From positions 1-48,518 of the forward strand of contig PWTL01000050.1 of assembly GCA_003562845.1 (NCBI GenBank): a DNA stretch of 48,518 nucleotides, in the 5' to 3' direction. Within the stretch, counting starts at the first letter, position 1. Each line of letters begins with the position of its first letter. This document shows, one piece after another, positions 32,151 to 41,669 of the stretch. A program made the translations under genes and the position numbers. The stretch comes from Candidatus Acetothermia bacterium. Lineage in GTDB: Bacteria; Bipolaricaulota; Bipolaricaulia; Bipolaricaulales; Bipolaricaulaceae. The notes beneath the pieces are model-generated. The model ran no database searches. It was not told where the DNA came from and saw only the letters and a program-made list of their open reading frames with translations.

Positions 32151-33036
32151 CGTTCACCCCCGTCCACGCCTCCTCTACCAGTAGCTCACGCGCCCTGTGC
32201 AAAGCTCGCCTCCAGTCCGCCGACTCCATCCACCCTACTCTGCTCTCCTCCGGCAGCCTCGGCACCGGGCGCGGAAGCTCGCGCTCAACAAGTCGCAGGA
32301 ACGCTCTGGTCTTCCGCGTCACCGGGACGGCGACGAACGGAGTCCCGCACAGGAGAGCAAACTCCAAAGCATGCAGCCTGGCGGCGAACAGCACCCGCGC
32401 CGAGGAGAGGATGTCCATGAGCTGCGCCGGAGTAGCCGGGCATAGTAGGGACAGACCGCAGAGAACCCGCTCGTCCTCTCCTCGAGCGAGCACCAGGCCG
32501 CGCAAGTCAGCCCGCAAAACACGGGCAGTCTGCACGGCTGACGCGACGACGGCCCGGCACTCGGCTCGCGAGACTCCTGGGGTGAGGTTCACCAAGACCG
32601 ACCCCCGGCCGCGATAGGGAGGTGCCGGCAGCGTCAGCGCCACATCCCGTGCCTCGCGCGGCCGGCCCCCCGCGGCCGCCAGCGCCTCGCAGCTGTCCGG
32701 GTCACGCCCTGAGCAAAAGTGAACCCGGGGAACGGCCCGCGCAAGCGCCGCCCGACCCGGTCGGCTGTGGACGTCTACCCCTACTGCACTCAGAGCACAC
32801 GGCCCCCACCGGGCCGCCGCCCGCACCGCCAGGGCGTAGAACAGAAGAGAGCGCAAGGAACTCCTGTCTTGCAGGACTCCCCCGCCGAACAGAGTCACCG
32901 CTCGTCCCCGCGGCAAGCGCGGCGGACCCTGTACCAGAGCCTCACGAAGCGCAGGTACCGCCCGACGCCAGGCCTGCTGAACGGCCTCATCGCCGAGGTT
33001 GCCACGACCGAAGTAGCCATACAGCCGCATTCTCAT
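32119..33036 (-). CDS. csaB: Polysaccharide pyruvyl transferase, CsaB-like
   Basis: 305 residues. RLYGYFGRGNLGDEA at the N-terminus, TLFGGGVLQDRSS, SARVLFAARLHALEFALLCGTPFVAVP near the C-terminus are typical of the CsaB family, which adds pyruvate to cell-wall polysaccharide for binding of S-layer (SLH) proteins. No SLH-domain protein is in the window. The frame extends 59 codons further upstream, but homology starts here; a second ATG lies two codons on. TACACT lies 8 bases before the ATG and no Shine-Dalgarno is seen, so a leaderless message is possible. Confidence 0.85.
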   Translation of the reverse strand: MRMRLYGYFGRGNLGDEAVQQAWRRAVPALREALVQGPPRLPRGRAVTLFGGGVLQDRSSLRSLLFYALAVRAAARWGPCALSAVGVDVHSRPGRAALARAVPRVHFCSGRDPDSCEALAAAGGRPREARDVALTLPAPPYRGRGSVLVNLTPGVSRAECRAVVASAVQTARVLRADLRGLVLARGEDERVLCGLSLLCPATPAQLMDILSSARVLFAARLHALEFALLCGTPFVAVPVTRKTRAFLRLVERELPRPVPRLPEESRVGWMESADWRRALHRARELLVEEAWTGVNDVREWLRTVA

Positions 33037-33098
33037 ACCAGCTAAGTGTAACAGCTCCTCCGGATGGCGAAGGCCGGGGAAGCGAAAGTAGAGAGCGA

Positions 33099-33857
33099 TC
33101 AGCGGGAGCTCTCCGAGAACGACAACGCTGTGAGATCGTCGACCACGTGATGGGCGGCGGAGAGCTCCGTGGACTCCCCCAGCCCCGTGAGGAGCCCAAT
33201 CACCGGCCGGCACCCGGCGACAAGACCCGCTCCTACATCGGCGGGAGTATCGCCGGCCATCAGGGAGCGGCCCGGAGCTGTTCGCAACAGCTCACAGGCT
33301 TTGAGCACGCCATCCGGCGCCGGTTTGAGCGCCTTCATGTCCTCGACGCCGATCACCACGTCCACAAGCTCCAGCCAGCTCAACGCCTGCAGGTGCCGCT
33401 CGGCAGCTGCACGTCCATCGTGGGTGACCACCGCGGTCTTCACGCCGAGTTGCCGGGCCTCATGGAGGAACTCCTCCGCCCCCGGTGTCGCCCGCACGTA
33501 CCGCTCAAACGGGAACAGCTCGTCGACCCGGGCGAATACGGCCCGCACTTTCTCCCGGACTCTGGTCATGGTTGTCCCAGTCCAAGAGTGAACATATTCG
33601 GCAACAGCCTCCTCTGCCTCGCTCCGCGGAAGCACGGTGATGCGCACCTCGCCGGAGCGGCCCCCTCCGTCGAGTCCCACAAAGCGCAGCAGCGTGTCCA
33701 GCTGTGAGCGCGAGAGGGACAGCGCTCCCGCGAGAAGCTCCGCCCGCATGCGCATCACTTCCAGCCAGTGGTCGAACCCAAGCAGCGTTCCGTCCTTGTC
33801 CAGGATACACGCTTCCAGCGGGTACGTACGTCCGTCGACGTTCAACAGAGGCGCCAT
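33099..33857 (-). CDS. HAD family hydrolase, phosphoglycolate phosphatase-like
   Basis: 252 residues. Motif I is ILDKDGTLLGFD, motif II is VVTHDGRAAAE, Lys in KALKPAPDG is motif III and MAGDTPADVGAG is motif IV. A helical cap domain lies between motifs I and II, as in HAD subfamily IA. ATG 33857 is chosen because TTGAGG-N17-TAGCAT ends 7 bases before it, giving a leaderless arrangement; ATG 33866 is an alternative, and a longer open frame has no homology. Divergent from sucD. Confidence 0.85.
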   Translation of the reverse strand: MAPLLNVDGRTYPLEACILDKDGTLLGFDHWLEVMRMRAELLAGALSLSRSQLDTLLRFVGLDGGGRSGEVRITVLPRSEAEEAVAEYVHSWTGTTMTRVREKVRAVFARVDELFPFERYVRATPGAEEFLHEARQLGVKTAVVTHDGRAAAERHLQALSWLELVDVVIGVEDMKALKPAPDGVLKACELLRTAPGRSLMAGDTPADVGAGLVAGCRPVIGLLTGLGESTELSAAHHVVDDLTALSFSESSR

Positions 33858-33864
33858 ACAGGGC

Positions 33865-33893
33865 ATGCTAGCCTGCCGGACATGACACCTCAA
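33865..33893 (-). promoter_or_regulatory. Promoter of the HAD gene, leaderless arrangement
   Basis: On the minus strand TTGAGG, 17 bases and TAGCAT end 7 bases before the ATG at 33857. Each hexamer matches consensus at 4 of 6 bases. Confidence 0.4.
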
Positions 33894-33902
33894 CTCCCGT
33901 TC

Positions 33903-33931
33903 TTGCCCCGTCGTACGGGGCCGCCTATGCT
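33903..33931 (+). promoter_or_regulatory. Promoter of sucD
   Basis: TTGCCC, 17 bases and TATGCT, 23 bases before the GTG at 33955; GAGAGGTGAGAGG provides the ribosome site. Confidence 0.5.
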
Positions 33932-33954
33932 TTCTGCCGAGAGAGGTGAGAGGC

Positions 33955-34824
33955 GTGTCCATTCTCGTCGACAGGAACACCCGCGTGGTGGTGCAGGGGA
34001 TCACAGGCAAAGAAGGCGCCTTCCACACAAGGCAGATGACGGCCTACGGCACCCAAGTCGTAGCCGGAGTCACCCCCGGCAAAGGAGGACAGGAGATGGA
34101 CGGCATACCCGTCTTCGACACTGTCGAGGAAGCCGTCTCCAAGCAAGAGGCCAACACGTCCATTGTGTTCGTGCCCTCGAGGTTCGCCCTGGACGCGATG
34201 GTGGAAGCTGCCGAGGCGGGGGTATCTCTCGTAGTCTGTATCACGGAGGGCATTCCCGTGCACGATATGCTCAGGGCCTTCCCCCTGGTCAGAAGCTACG
34301 GCACGCGTCTGATCGGGCCCAACTGCCCGGGACTGATCTCCCCGGGCAAGGCCAAAGTCGGCATCATGCCCGGCGACGTGTTCACCCCCGGGCCCGTGGG
34401 GATCATCTCCCGCTCGGGAACCCTCACCTACGAAATCGCCCACCACCTGTCCCAGGCGGGGCTCGGCCAGTCTACCGTGATCGGCATCGGGGGCGACCCA
34501 GTGGTGGGAAGCACCTACGCCGACCTGTTGCCACTGCTGGCAGAGGACGCGGAGACCGAGGCTCTGGTTCTGGTCGGGGAGATCGGCGGGACCGCCGAGG
34601 AGGAAGCAGCGGACTGGATAGCCGCGCACCTGCACATCCCCGTCGTGGCTTACATCGCCGGCTTCTCCGCCCCCCCCGGAAAACGGATGGGGCATGCCGG
34701 GGCGATAGTCTCCGGGGGAGAGGGCACTGCAGAGGCGAAGGCCGCCCGCCTGGAACAGCGGGACATCCCCGTGGCCCGGACCCCGGCTCAGGTCAGCGAG
34801 CTCCTGGAGGGCCGCCGCCGTTAG
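33955..34824 (+). CDS. sucD: Succinate--CoA ligase alpha subunit
   Basis: 289 residues. [20 protein letters not shown] is the CoA-binding start, followed by GPNCPG, the SRSGTLTYE segment, GIGGDP and the phosphohistidine loop [12 protein letters not shown]. SucD works with SucC to interconvert succinyl-CoA and succinate with NDP phosphorylation. GTG 33955 gives the normal N-terminus; GTG 33946 would add three residues. The usual sucC partner is absent: the upstream gene is divergent and ychF follows. Confidence 0.95.
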   Translation: MSILVDRNTRVVVQGITGKEGAFHTRQMTAYGTQVVAGVTPGKGGQEMDGIPVFDTVEEAVSKQEANTSIVFVPSRFALDAMVEAAEAGVSLVVCITEGIPVHDMLRAFPLVRSYGTRLIGPNCPGLISPGKAKVGIMPGDVFTPGPVGIISRSGTLTYEIAHHLSQAGLGQSTVIGIGGDPVVGSTYADLLPLLAEDAETEALVLVGEIGGTAEEEAADWIAAHLHIPVVAYIAGFSAPPGKRMGHAGAIVSGGEGTAEAKAARLEQRDIPVARTPAQVSELLEGRRR

Positions 34825-34842
34825 CGGTGGCGACTTGTTGCC

Positions 34843-35931
34843 GTGAGTCGCGCTTTTGGTCTCGTGGGCCTGCCTAACGCGGGGAAGTCCACCGTGTTCA
34901 ACGCCCTCACTGCCGGCGGCGCCCGGGTAGAGGCGTACCCCTTCTGCACCATCGACCCGCACCGCGGGGTGGCCGGCGTCCCCGACGAACGGCTGGACCG
35001 CCTCCATTCTCTGTATCCAGAAAAGCGCAAAGTGCCAACTACAATAGAAGTAGTGGACATCGCCGGATTGGTCGCCGGGGCCGCCCAAGGCGAAGGGCTG
35101 GGCAACCAGTTTCTCGCGGAGATCCGAGGATGTGAAGCGATACTGCATGTGGTCCGTTGCTTCAAGGATGAGAGCATAGCCCACCCGACCGGCTCTGTGA
35201 ATGTGAGACGTGATGTGGAGATGGTGGAGGCCGAGCTTCTCCTAAAAGACCTGGAGACCTTGCAGCGCCGCAAGGAGCGCACGGCCAAGGTGGCCCGCAC
35301 CGGCGACCGAGCTGCGAAGGCAGAACTGGAGCTGCTGGTGAGGTTGATCGACGGCGTTAAGGCCGCGATGCCCCTTCGGGATCTCCCGCTTGCCCCCGCA
35401 GAGCAGAACCAGCTCAAGGATCTCTCCCCTCTTACCGCCAAACCGGTGTTGTACGTGGCCAACTTGGGAGAGGAGGGGGAGAATCAGCACTTCGAGGCCC
35501 TCCGCTCCCTGGCCGAGGGCAAGGGCGCGCCGTGGATCGCCCTCCGGGGCCGCTTGGAGGCCGAAGTGGCCGAGGCGGCGCAGGGACCGGATGAGCGGAT
35601 GGCCTTCCTCAGCGAATGGGGAATCGAACAACCAGCCCTGGAGAAGCTCCTTCAGGCGGCGTACCGCCTCCTCAAGCTGGTCACTTTCTACACTGTAGAC
35701 GGGCCCGAGGTACGCGCATGGACAGTGGTGCAGGGAACCCGAGCTCCCGACGCTGGCGCGGAGATCCACGGGGACTTCCGCGACCGGTTCGTGCTGGCAG
35801 AAGTCATGGATCCAGAGGTCTTGTGGTCGGCGGGCACGGAGAAAACCTTGCGGGACGCGGGGAAGATCACCCGGGCCGGCCGGGACTACGTGGTCCACGA
35901 CGGCGACGTCATCCACTTCATCTGCGCCTGA
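34843..35931 (+). CDS. ychF: Redox-regulated ATPase/GTPase YchF (Obg family)
   Basis: 362 residues. G1 is GLPNAGKST near the N-terminus, followed by AYPFCTIDPHRGV and the G3 segment VVDIAGLVAGAAQGEGLGNQF. NLGEE replaces the NKxD motif, as is normal for YchF, which prefers ATP. The C-terminal TGS domain includes LVTFYTVDGPEVRAW, the HGDFRDRFVLAEV segment and DYVVHDGDVIHF. It binds ribosomes. GTG start 18 bases after sucD. Confidence 0.96.
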   Translation: MSRAFGLVGLPNAGKSTVFNALTAGGARVEAYPFCTIDPHRGVAGVPDERLDRLHSLYPEKRKVPTTIEVVDIAGLVAGAAQGEGLGNQFLAEIRGCEAILHVVRCFKDESIAHPTGSVNVRRDVEMVEAELLLKDLETLQRRKERTAKVARTGDRAAKAELELLVRLIDGVKAAMPLRDLPLAPAEQNQLKDLSPLTAKPVLYVANLGEEGENQHFEALRSLAEGKGAPWIALRGRLEAEVAEAAQGPDERMAFLSEWGIEQPALEKLLQAAYRLLKLVTFYTVDGPEVRAWTVVQGTRAPDAGAEIHGDFRDRFVLAEVMDPEVLWSAGTEKTLRDAGKITRAGRDYVVHDGDVIHFICA

Positions 35932-35951
35932 TCTCCACCGCGGAAACTATG

Positions 35952-37133
35952 TCACAACACGAGATAGCTGGCGCCGAGCACTGCACCCAGGGCCAGGACA
36001 CTGGGGACGAACATCCGCTTGAGCAGCCCGGCCAAAGTGGTGCCGGCGTATTCGGCGGATACCGTAACGCACGGATGCACCGGAGACATCACAAACCCGA
36101 TGTACACCGCAAAGTACGTAACAGCAAACGCCCACGGGGTCATGACGCCATACGCCGCGAGAAAGATGGGGATCACTATGGAGGCGGGGGCCTGCTCTCT
36201 CCCGGTAGCCAGACCCAGCAGAAGCGCGATCCCCACACACAGAGCCTGGGGAGACAAGTGCAGGTCGGCGATCAGTTGCGCCGCGCCCGAGGCTCGGAAC
36301 ACCTCAAGATAAGCGAACATGCCGATCACAATCAGTCCAAATCGCCACGGCTTCCCCTGCGCCACCATTCGCCCCAACTGGCGAACGTCCATGCGTCTCC
36401 ACACGGCAAGTGTGAGGCTGACGGAGACCCCGATCACAGTGGCCAGCTCCGAAACAGGGAGGGCAGGGAGTTGCTTGAAAGCGAAGTCCAGCGCTGGCGC
36501 GACGAACAGAATCCCCAAGGGGACCAGCAGCCCTCCCAGGGAGAACAGGCCCTTCCGCTCCATCTCTCCTGCAAAATGCCGTAAGAAAAACACATACCCC
36601 AGCAGCACCGTCAGGCCGAACGCCGGCAACTGATAGGGCAGAACCTGCCACACCTCCAAGCCGGCCAGCTTGGCCGCGGTGATGAGCGAGGCTGATAGCG
36701 GGTACACGAGAAGAAGTGCGTGCCGGAACCACACGTTGGCCGCAGCTCGGAGGTCCGCCGGCGCCCCGCCCGCCCGCTCCACGAGAGGTGCCGACAGCAG
36801 CGCGCCCCCGGGCATGGGGAGCATCCCTAACAGTGCCGGAGAGACAGCGACGAACGCCCGGCGTGGTATGCGCATGTTGTTCACAAGGGAATCCATGCGC
36901 CCCGTCCGCTCCAGCGCCCCGCCGACAAGGGGGATGATGGACACCGCAAGCCCAAGCAGCATCACCGACGGATCTGCGAGAACGCCCGCCACCGCCCCGG
37001 CCAGGTTTCCGGGGGACACGGTGAACAGCCCCAACACGACGGCGGCGCCGAACATGGCCAGCCACAGGCTCCAATGTGCTACAGTGATCAAGAACACAAG
37101 AGAGAAGGCAAACCCGAGCCAAGAGAGGACCAT
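35952..37133 (-). CDS. DUF401 family integral membrane transporter
   Basis: 393 residues with about ten hydrophobic segments. The family hallmark LLGMLPMPGGALLSAPLVE is near residue 115; a second reentrant-like stretch is PIFLAAYGVMTPWAFAVTYFAVYIGFVMSPVHPC. DUF401 proteins belong to the ion transporter superfamily; substrates are unproven. The ATG is 4 bases after the tnaA stop; the frame is open another 111 codons inside tnaA, which is discarded. Coupling with tryptophanase suggests transport of an amino acid, indole or a related product, by inference. Confidence 0.83.
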   Translation of the reverse strand: MVLSWLGFAFSLVFLITVAHWSLWLAMFGAAVVLGLFTVSPGNLAGAVAGVLADPSVMLLGLAVSIIPLVGGALERTGRMDSLVNNMRIPRRAFVAVSPALLGMLPMPGGALLSAPLVERAGGAPADLRAAANVWFRHALLLVYPLSASLITAAKLAGLEVWQVLPYQLPAFGLTVLLGYVFFLRHFAGEMERKGLFSLGGLLVPLGILFVAPALDFAFKQLPALPVSELATVIGVSVSLTLAVWRRMDVRQLGRMVAQGKPWRFGLIVIGMFAYLEVFRASGAAQLIADLHLSPQALCVGIALLLGLATGREQAPASIVIPIFLAAYGVMTPWAFAVTYFAVYIGFVMSPVHPCVTVSAEYAGTTLAGLLKRMFVPSVLALGAVLGASYLVL

Positions 37134-37137
37134 CGTC

Positions 37138-38490
37138 TCAGTCCACCGGAGCGAAGCGGGCTGTGAAATGCCGCAACGGCCCCTCCCCCTCCACCAAACG
37201 CACCCCCGACACCGAGCTTGCCTTGTCCCGCAAACGGACAAGAGCGTCCACCACCCACTCCAAGTGCTCGCGTGAGTACACCCTGCGGGGGACGGCCAGC
37301 CGCACCAGCTCCATCCGTGCCGCCTCCCCGAGCATCGCCGACCCCACCTCCACTGCGCGGACGCCACCCTCCAGGTACAGGGCACATACCAGGGCTTGTC
37401 CGGGGAACTCCTCCCGGGGAAGGTGAGAGAGAAGCGCCGCAGCATCCACGTACACCGCGTGCCCACCCGGCGGCCAGTACACCGGGACCCCCGCTTCGCG
37501 GAGCCGCTCCCCCAGCCAGCGCACCTGGCCCACCCTATCTCTGAGGTACGACAGCTCCAACGCCTCCCGCAAACCCACGGCCAGCGCCGCCAGATCCCGC
37601 CCCGCCAGCCCGCCGTAGGTGGAGAAACCCTCCACCAAGATCAGCCGCTCACGACAGCGCGCGTAGACTTCCGGATCTCGCAGGGCGATGAACCCCCCGA
37701 TGTTGCCCAGCCCGTCTTTCTTGGCCGACATCAAGCACCCGTCGGCCAGGGAGAAGAGCTCGCGCGCAATATCCACGACCTCGCGCCCCTGATATCCCTC
37801 CTCCCTCTCGCGTACGAAGAAGCAGTTCTCCGCGTAACGAGCGGCATCCAACATCAAAGGCAGCTTATGAGCCCGGGCCACGCGGGCTACCGCGCGCACG
37901 TTGCTCATGGACACCGGCTGTCCGGCGGCGGTGTTGTTGGTCACCGTGATGAACAAGGCTGGGATCCTGTCCACACCGACCTCTCGGATCATCTCCTCCA
38001 ATGCATCTACATCCGTGTCCCCTTTGAACGGAAGATCGGCCTGGGGATCAAACGCATGCGGCAACGGCACGTCGGCCGGGCGCCCCCCTTGGGCCAGGAT
38101 ATTGGCCCGCGTGGTATCGAAATGGGTGTTGTTGGGCACCACATCTCCCCGGGAGACAACGGAGGAGAAGTAGACGTGCTCTGCAGCTCGCCCCTGATGG
38201 GTGGGCAGCACGTAGGGCATGCCGGTGATCGAACGTACGGTGTCCCTAAACAGAGCGAACGAGCGGGAGCCGGCGTACGCTTCGTCTCCCTCCATCAGCG
38301 CCGCCCACTGTGCCTGCGACATAGCGCCGGTCCCTGAGTCTGTGAGGAGGTCGACGTATATGTCGCCCGAAGCCAACCGGAAGACGTTATGCCCGGCCTG
38401 GGCCAAGCATGCTTCCCGCTCGCCGCGATCAGGCAAGCGGATCGGCTCTACAACCTTCGACTTATAGGCCCTCGGCCATCCAGCGCCCAT
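37138..38490 (-). CDS. tnaA: Tryptophanase / tyrosine phenol-lyase family beta-eliminating lyase
   Basis: 450 residues, PLP-dependent. Conserved segments: [78 protein letters not shown] and the PLP lysine in MSAKKDG (257-258). [12 protein letters not shown] and [11 protein letters not shown] follow. It splits tryptophan to indole, pyruvate and ammonia, or tyrosine to phenol. TNNT before the GQPVS motif is closer to tryptophanase than TPL, but the choice is not firm. Confidence 0.88.
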   Translation of the reverse strand: MGAGWPRAYKSKVVEPIRLPDRGEREACLAQAGHNVFRLASGDIYVDLLTDSGTGAMSQAQWAALMEGDEAYAGSRSFALFRDTVRSITGMPYVLPTHQGRAAEHVYFSSVVSRGDVVPNNTHFDTTRANILAQGGRPADVPLPHAFDPQADLPFKGDTDVDALEEMIREVGVDRIPALFITVTNNTAAGQPVSMSNVRAVARVARAHKLPLMLDAARYAENCFFVREREEGYQGREVVDIARELFSLADGCLMSAKKDGLGNIGGFIALRDPEVYARCRERLILVEGFSTYGGLAGRDLAALAVGLREALELSYLRDRVGQVRWLGERLREAGVPVYWPPGGHAVYVDAAALLSHLPREEFPGQALVCALYLEGGVRAVEVGSAMLGEAARMELVRLAVPRRVYSREHLEWVVDALVRLRDKASSVSGVRLVEGEGPLRHFTARFAPVD

Positions 38491-38521
38491 GGGCCCTGAT
38501 CATACGAGAAAACTCGCTCGC

Positions 38522-38827
38522 CTACCAGCTTTCGTCGTCAGGTTCGCCAAACACCGGCGGCACGGCGAAGTACCCGCCGCGCACCTCCGGAGCGTGGGCC
38601 AACGACTGTTCCTGCGACAGAGAAGGGAGAACATCGTCCTCCCGCAACGCCCTCCCGGCCCGCCCGACCGGCGTCATGGGAGGTACTGTTTCGCTGTCAA
38701 GTTCCTGCAGGATCCGACAATAACTCAGCATCCTCTCTAAGTCCGCCACAAGGGTCTCCCGCTCCTCCTGATCCAACCTCAACCCCGCCATCCTCTCCAG
38801 TCGTTTCATCTCTCGTTCGTCCAGCAC
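38522..38827 (-). CDS. gatC: Asp/Glu-tRNA amidotransferase subunit C
   Basis: 101 residues. Pattern of GatC: KRLERMAGLRLDQEERETLVADLERMLSYCRILQELD, then VPPMTPVG, LREDDV and the C-terminal APEVRGGYFAVPPVF. GatC stabilises GatAB, which forms Gln-tRNA or Asn-tRNA. gatA and gatB are not next to it. GTG start 3 bases after the recG stop; ATG six codons later is an alternative start. Confidence 0.92.
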   Translation of the reverse strand: MLDEREMKRLERMAGLRLDQEERETLVADLERMLSYCRILQELDSETVPPMTPVGRAGRALREDDVLPSLSQEQSLAHAPEVRGGYFAVPPVFGEPDDESW

Positions 38828-38830
38828 CCC

Positions 38831-41119
38831 TCACACCCCCAGGAACTCCAGCGTATCGCCGAACCGTCGCTCCACCTCGCCGGCGACCTCCAACGGCAAG
38901 CCCTCCTCGGCCAGGGCTTGCGCCGCCCTCCGCGCCTCCTCCAGAAGGGGAAGGTCCCTCACCAGATCAGCCACCCTTAGCCTGGACACGAAGCCGTGCT
39001 GGGCGGTGCCGAGGACGTCTCCAGGACCGCGAATTCTGAGATCCTCTTCCGCAATGGCAAACCCGTCACTCAAGTCCCGGAACGCCACCATCCTCCGTCT
39101 CCCCTCCTCGGTGCCCGGATCGGCAATGGCAAAGCAAGTGGCCGCCTGCCCGGCTCGGCCAATCCGCCCCCGTAGCTGGTGAAGCTGAGCCAGACCAAAG
39201 CGATCAGCGTGCTCGACGACCAAGAACGAGGCGTCTGGAACATCGAGCCCCACCTCCACCACTGACGTCGCCACAAGCAACTGCACCTCGCCGGTTCTGA
39301 ACGCACCCATCGCCCCACGCTTCTCCTCGGCGGACATCCGGCCGTGCAAAAGCGCTGCCCCGGCCTGGGGAAACATGGCGGAAAGCTCCGCATGAGCTCG
39401 GGTAGCATCCCGCAGGTCGACCTCCTCGGACTCCTCCACCAACGGGAACACGACGTAGCCGCGGGAGCCGGACTGCAAGAACCTCCCCACCTCCCGGTAC
39501 ACTTCCTGTCGTCGTGACTCAGAGAGCCACACCGTTCGTACCTCCGAACGGCCACGGGGCATCTCATCGAGGACGGACATCGAAAAGCGCCCGTACACGG
39601 TGAGCACTACCGTGCGGGGGATGGGAGTCGCCGACATGACCAAGACGTTCGTTTCCTGCCCTTTGGACTCCAGCTGCGCCCGCTGCACCACGCCGAACCG
39701 GTGTTGCTCGTCCACCACCGCTAGCCCCAGATCCTTGAACGAGACGTCCTCTTGCAACAGCGCGTGCGTGCCCACCACCACCGATACGTCCCCCCCGGCC
39801 AGCTCCTCCAACACTCGTCTGCGTTCCTTGGTCGGCATTCCCCCGACCACAAGCTCCACGCGCATGCCCACCTTCCCCAGGAGTTCTCCCAATACAAGGG
39901 AGTGTTGCTGCGCGAGGATCTCAGTGGGGGCCATCACCGCAGTCTGTGCTCCCGCCGAGTGCACGGCCACCGCCGCCCCCGCGGCCACCGCTGTCTTCCC
40001 CGAGCCCACATCTCCTTGCAGAAGGCGCCACATGGGCCGTCCCGACCGCAGGTCGCGCTCGACATCCTGCAGGGCCCGCTGCTGCGCCCCGGTCAAGGAG
40101 AACGGAAGAGCGGCGGCAAATCTGTCCAGCGCACCCCGGTCAACCGCGAGCTTCCGCACGGCGTCCTCTGCGGACCCTTTCCGCATGGCCAACCCCACCT
40201 GCAGCAAGAACAACTCCTCAAAAGCCAGGCTGCGGCGAGCAGCCTGAAAGTCCTCCGGCCCCTCGGGGAAGTGGATGCGTTCCACGGCCTCTCGCCGCGG
40301 GAGCAGCCCCAGCCGGCGGCGGACTGGGTCGGGCACCACCGCCGTCAAGGTGTGGCCCTTTCGCTCGAGATTTCGCCGGATCAGGCCGCGCAATACTGGC
40401 TGGCTCAACCCTTCGGTGGCCGGGTAGATGGGAACCCACCGCCCCGTGTGAAACCCTGCGCCTGCGCTTTCCCACACTGGGTTCTCCATCTGCAGCTCAC
40501 CATAGCGCGCCTGGACCTTGCCGAAGAAGGAGTAGCGCTGTCCTTGCCTTAGTTCCTCCCACATCCACGGCTGGTTGAACCAAATCACAAACAGGAGTCC
40601 TCCTCCATCCTCCACCGCCGCCTTCACCAGCTCCAGTCCCCGCCGCACGCGGATGCGCGACTTGGCCCGCACCACACCCTCCACTGTAGCCGATACCCCG
40701 TCGACGAGCTCGGAGAGAGGGACTCGCTGCGACCGGTCTTCCAGCCGGCGGGGGAAGAAGAACAGGAGGTCCTCCACCGTCTCCATCCCCAGTCGGCGCA
40801 ACTGCTTCCCACGGCGCGTCCCCACACCCACCGCCTGCTCGATCGGGCTGTCCCCCACAGACCCCCCGGCCGAAGCAACACCGGCCTCAAGGCGGTCGAC
40901 GAACGCCTCCAACTCGTCGACGAGCTCCCTCCTCTCCTCGGGGGAGCGCCCCGAGTAGCCGCGCGCCGTCTGGACTCCCTCCGGCAAGTGCGTTTCGAGA
41001 AAGGGCTCCAACCCTCCCGACGCCGCCGTGTCCGCATAGCCCTTGCGCCGCTCCAAGGCCAATACCTTACGCACCAGGGCCAGGCGCTGTTCGAGGCTTC
41101 GCTCTTCAGTTGTGCGCAT
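38831..41119 (-). CDS. recG: ATP-dependent DNA helicase RecG
   Basis: 762 residues. An N-terminal helical extension (1-100), wedge/OB domain with RRLEDRSQRVPLSEL, then SF2 helicase motifs: LQGDVGSGKTAVA (Walker A), VVDEQHRFGVVQRAQL (DEQH variant of DExH as in RecG), MSATPIPRT, LLHGRMSAEEKRGAM, TSVVEVGLDVPDAS and QLRGRIGRAG. RecG remodels stalled forks and Holliday junctions. First gene of the recG-gatC-tnaA-DUF401 run. Confidence 0.97.
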   Translation of the reverse strand: MRTTEERSLEQRLALVRKVLALERRKGYADTAASGGLEPFLETHLPEGVQTARGYSGRSPEERRELVDELEAFVDRLEAGVASAGGSVGDSPIEQAVGVGTRRGKQLRRLGMETVEDLLFFFPRRLEDRSQRVPLSELVDGVSATVEGVVRAKSRIRVRRGLELVKAAVEDGGGLLFVIWFNQPWMWEELRQGQRYSFFGKVQARYGELQMENPVWESAGAGFHTGRWVPIYPATEGLSQPVLRGLIRRNLERKGHTLTAVVPDPVRRRLGLLPRREAVERIHFPEGPEDFQAARRSLAFEELFLLQVGLAMRKGSAEDAVRKLAVDRGALDRFAAALPFSLTGAQQRALQDVERDLRSGRPMWRLLQGDVGSGKTAVAAGAAVAVHSAGAQTAVMAPTEILAQQHSLVLGELLGKVGMRVELVVGGMPTKERRRVLEELAGGDVSVVVGTHALLQEDVSFKDLGLAVVDEQHRFGVVQRAQLESKGQETNVLVMSATPIPRTVVLTVYGRFSMSVLDEMPRGRSEVRTVWLSESRRQEVYREVGRFLQSGSRGYVVFPLVEESEEVDLRDATRAHAELSAMFPQAGAALLHGRMSAEEKRGAMGAFRTGEVQLLVATSVVEVGLDVPDASFLVVEHADRFGLAQLHQLRGRIGRAGQAATCFAIADPGTEEGRRRMVAFRDLSDGFAIAEEDLRIRGPGDVLGTAQHGFVSRLRVADLVRDLPLLEEARRAAQALAEEGLPLEVAGEVERRFGDTLEFLGV

Positions 41120-41138
41120 CCGCGATCCCGACTATAAT
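41110..41138 (+). promoter_or_regulatory. Promoter of def-fmt, facing recG
   Basis: TTGTGC, 17 bases and a perfect TATAAT; leader of about 30 bases with GAGGTG before the def ATG. The same AT-rich centre reads TATTAT on the minus strand, upstream of recG, so the two promoters probably overlap. Confidence 0.55.
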
Positions 41139-41174
41139 AAGCGTTCTCAACAGGGGAAGCGAGGTGAGCACCCA

Positions 41175-41669
41175 ATGGTCCGACTGTACCCAGATCCTTG
41201 CCTGCGTGTGTGCGCAGAACCAGTCAACCCCGGCTCGGCCGAGGCCGGGGAGGCCTGTAGATGCCTGCGCCAAACGTTCGCCCAGGTCGAGGGCCTGGGG
41301 CTGGCCGCCACCCAGCTGGGGCTGCCCTACAGAGTGGTGCTCGTGGAGCTCGGCGAGGAGCAACTGCTCCTCCTGAACCCGGAGGTGACTGCCCGCTCTG
41401 AGGAGCGAGTGGTGGACTCCGAAGGGTGCCTTTCTCTTCCAGGTCTACAGGCCGGTATCCCCCGGGCCGAGAGAATGGAAGTCGCGGCCCTACGGGAGGA
41501 CGGCTCACCTGTGAAACTGGCCCTGCAGGACCTGGAGGCGCGAGTCCTTCAACACGAAATAGACCACCTGGACGGCATTCTGTTTGTGGACCACCTCCCG
41601 GCCGGGCTGCGCAAACAGCTTCTGGCCGGATATCGCCCGGAGCGAGAGGAGGCGGCTTCGCGAACATGA
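41175..41669 (+). CDS. def: Peptide deformylase
   Basis: 164 residues. Metal site complete: GLGLAATQLG (motif I), EGCLSLPG (83-90, metal-binding Cys) and HEIDHLDG (127-134; two His ligands, catalytic Glu 128). Removes the formyl group of nascent proteins. GAGGTG lies upstream of the ATG; a longer frame is disregarded. The stop overlaps the fmt start (ATGA). Confidence 0.97.
   Translation: MVRLYPDPCLRVCAEPVNPGSAEAGEACRCLRQTFAQVEGLGLAATQLGLPYRVVLVELGEEQLLLLNPEVTARSEERVVDSEGCLSLPGLQAGIPRAERMEVAALREDGSPVKLALQDLEARVLQHEIDHLDGILFVDHLPAGLRKQLLAGYRPEREEAASRT

Noticed and set aside
37134-37466. N-terminal extension of the DUF401 frame
   Set aside because: Lies inside tnaA in another frame, Trp/Arg/Cys-rich, and lacks the hydrophobic pattern of the transporter.
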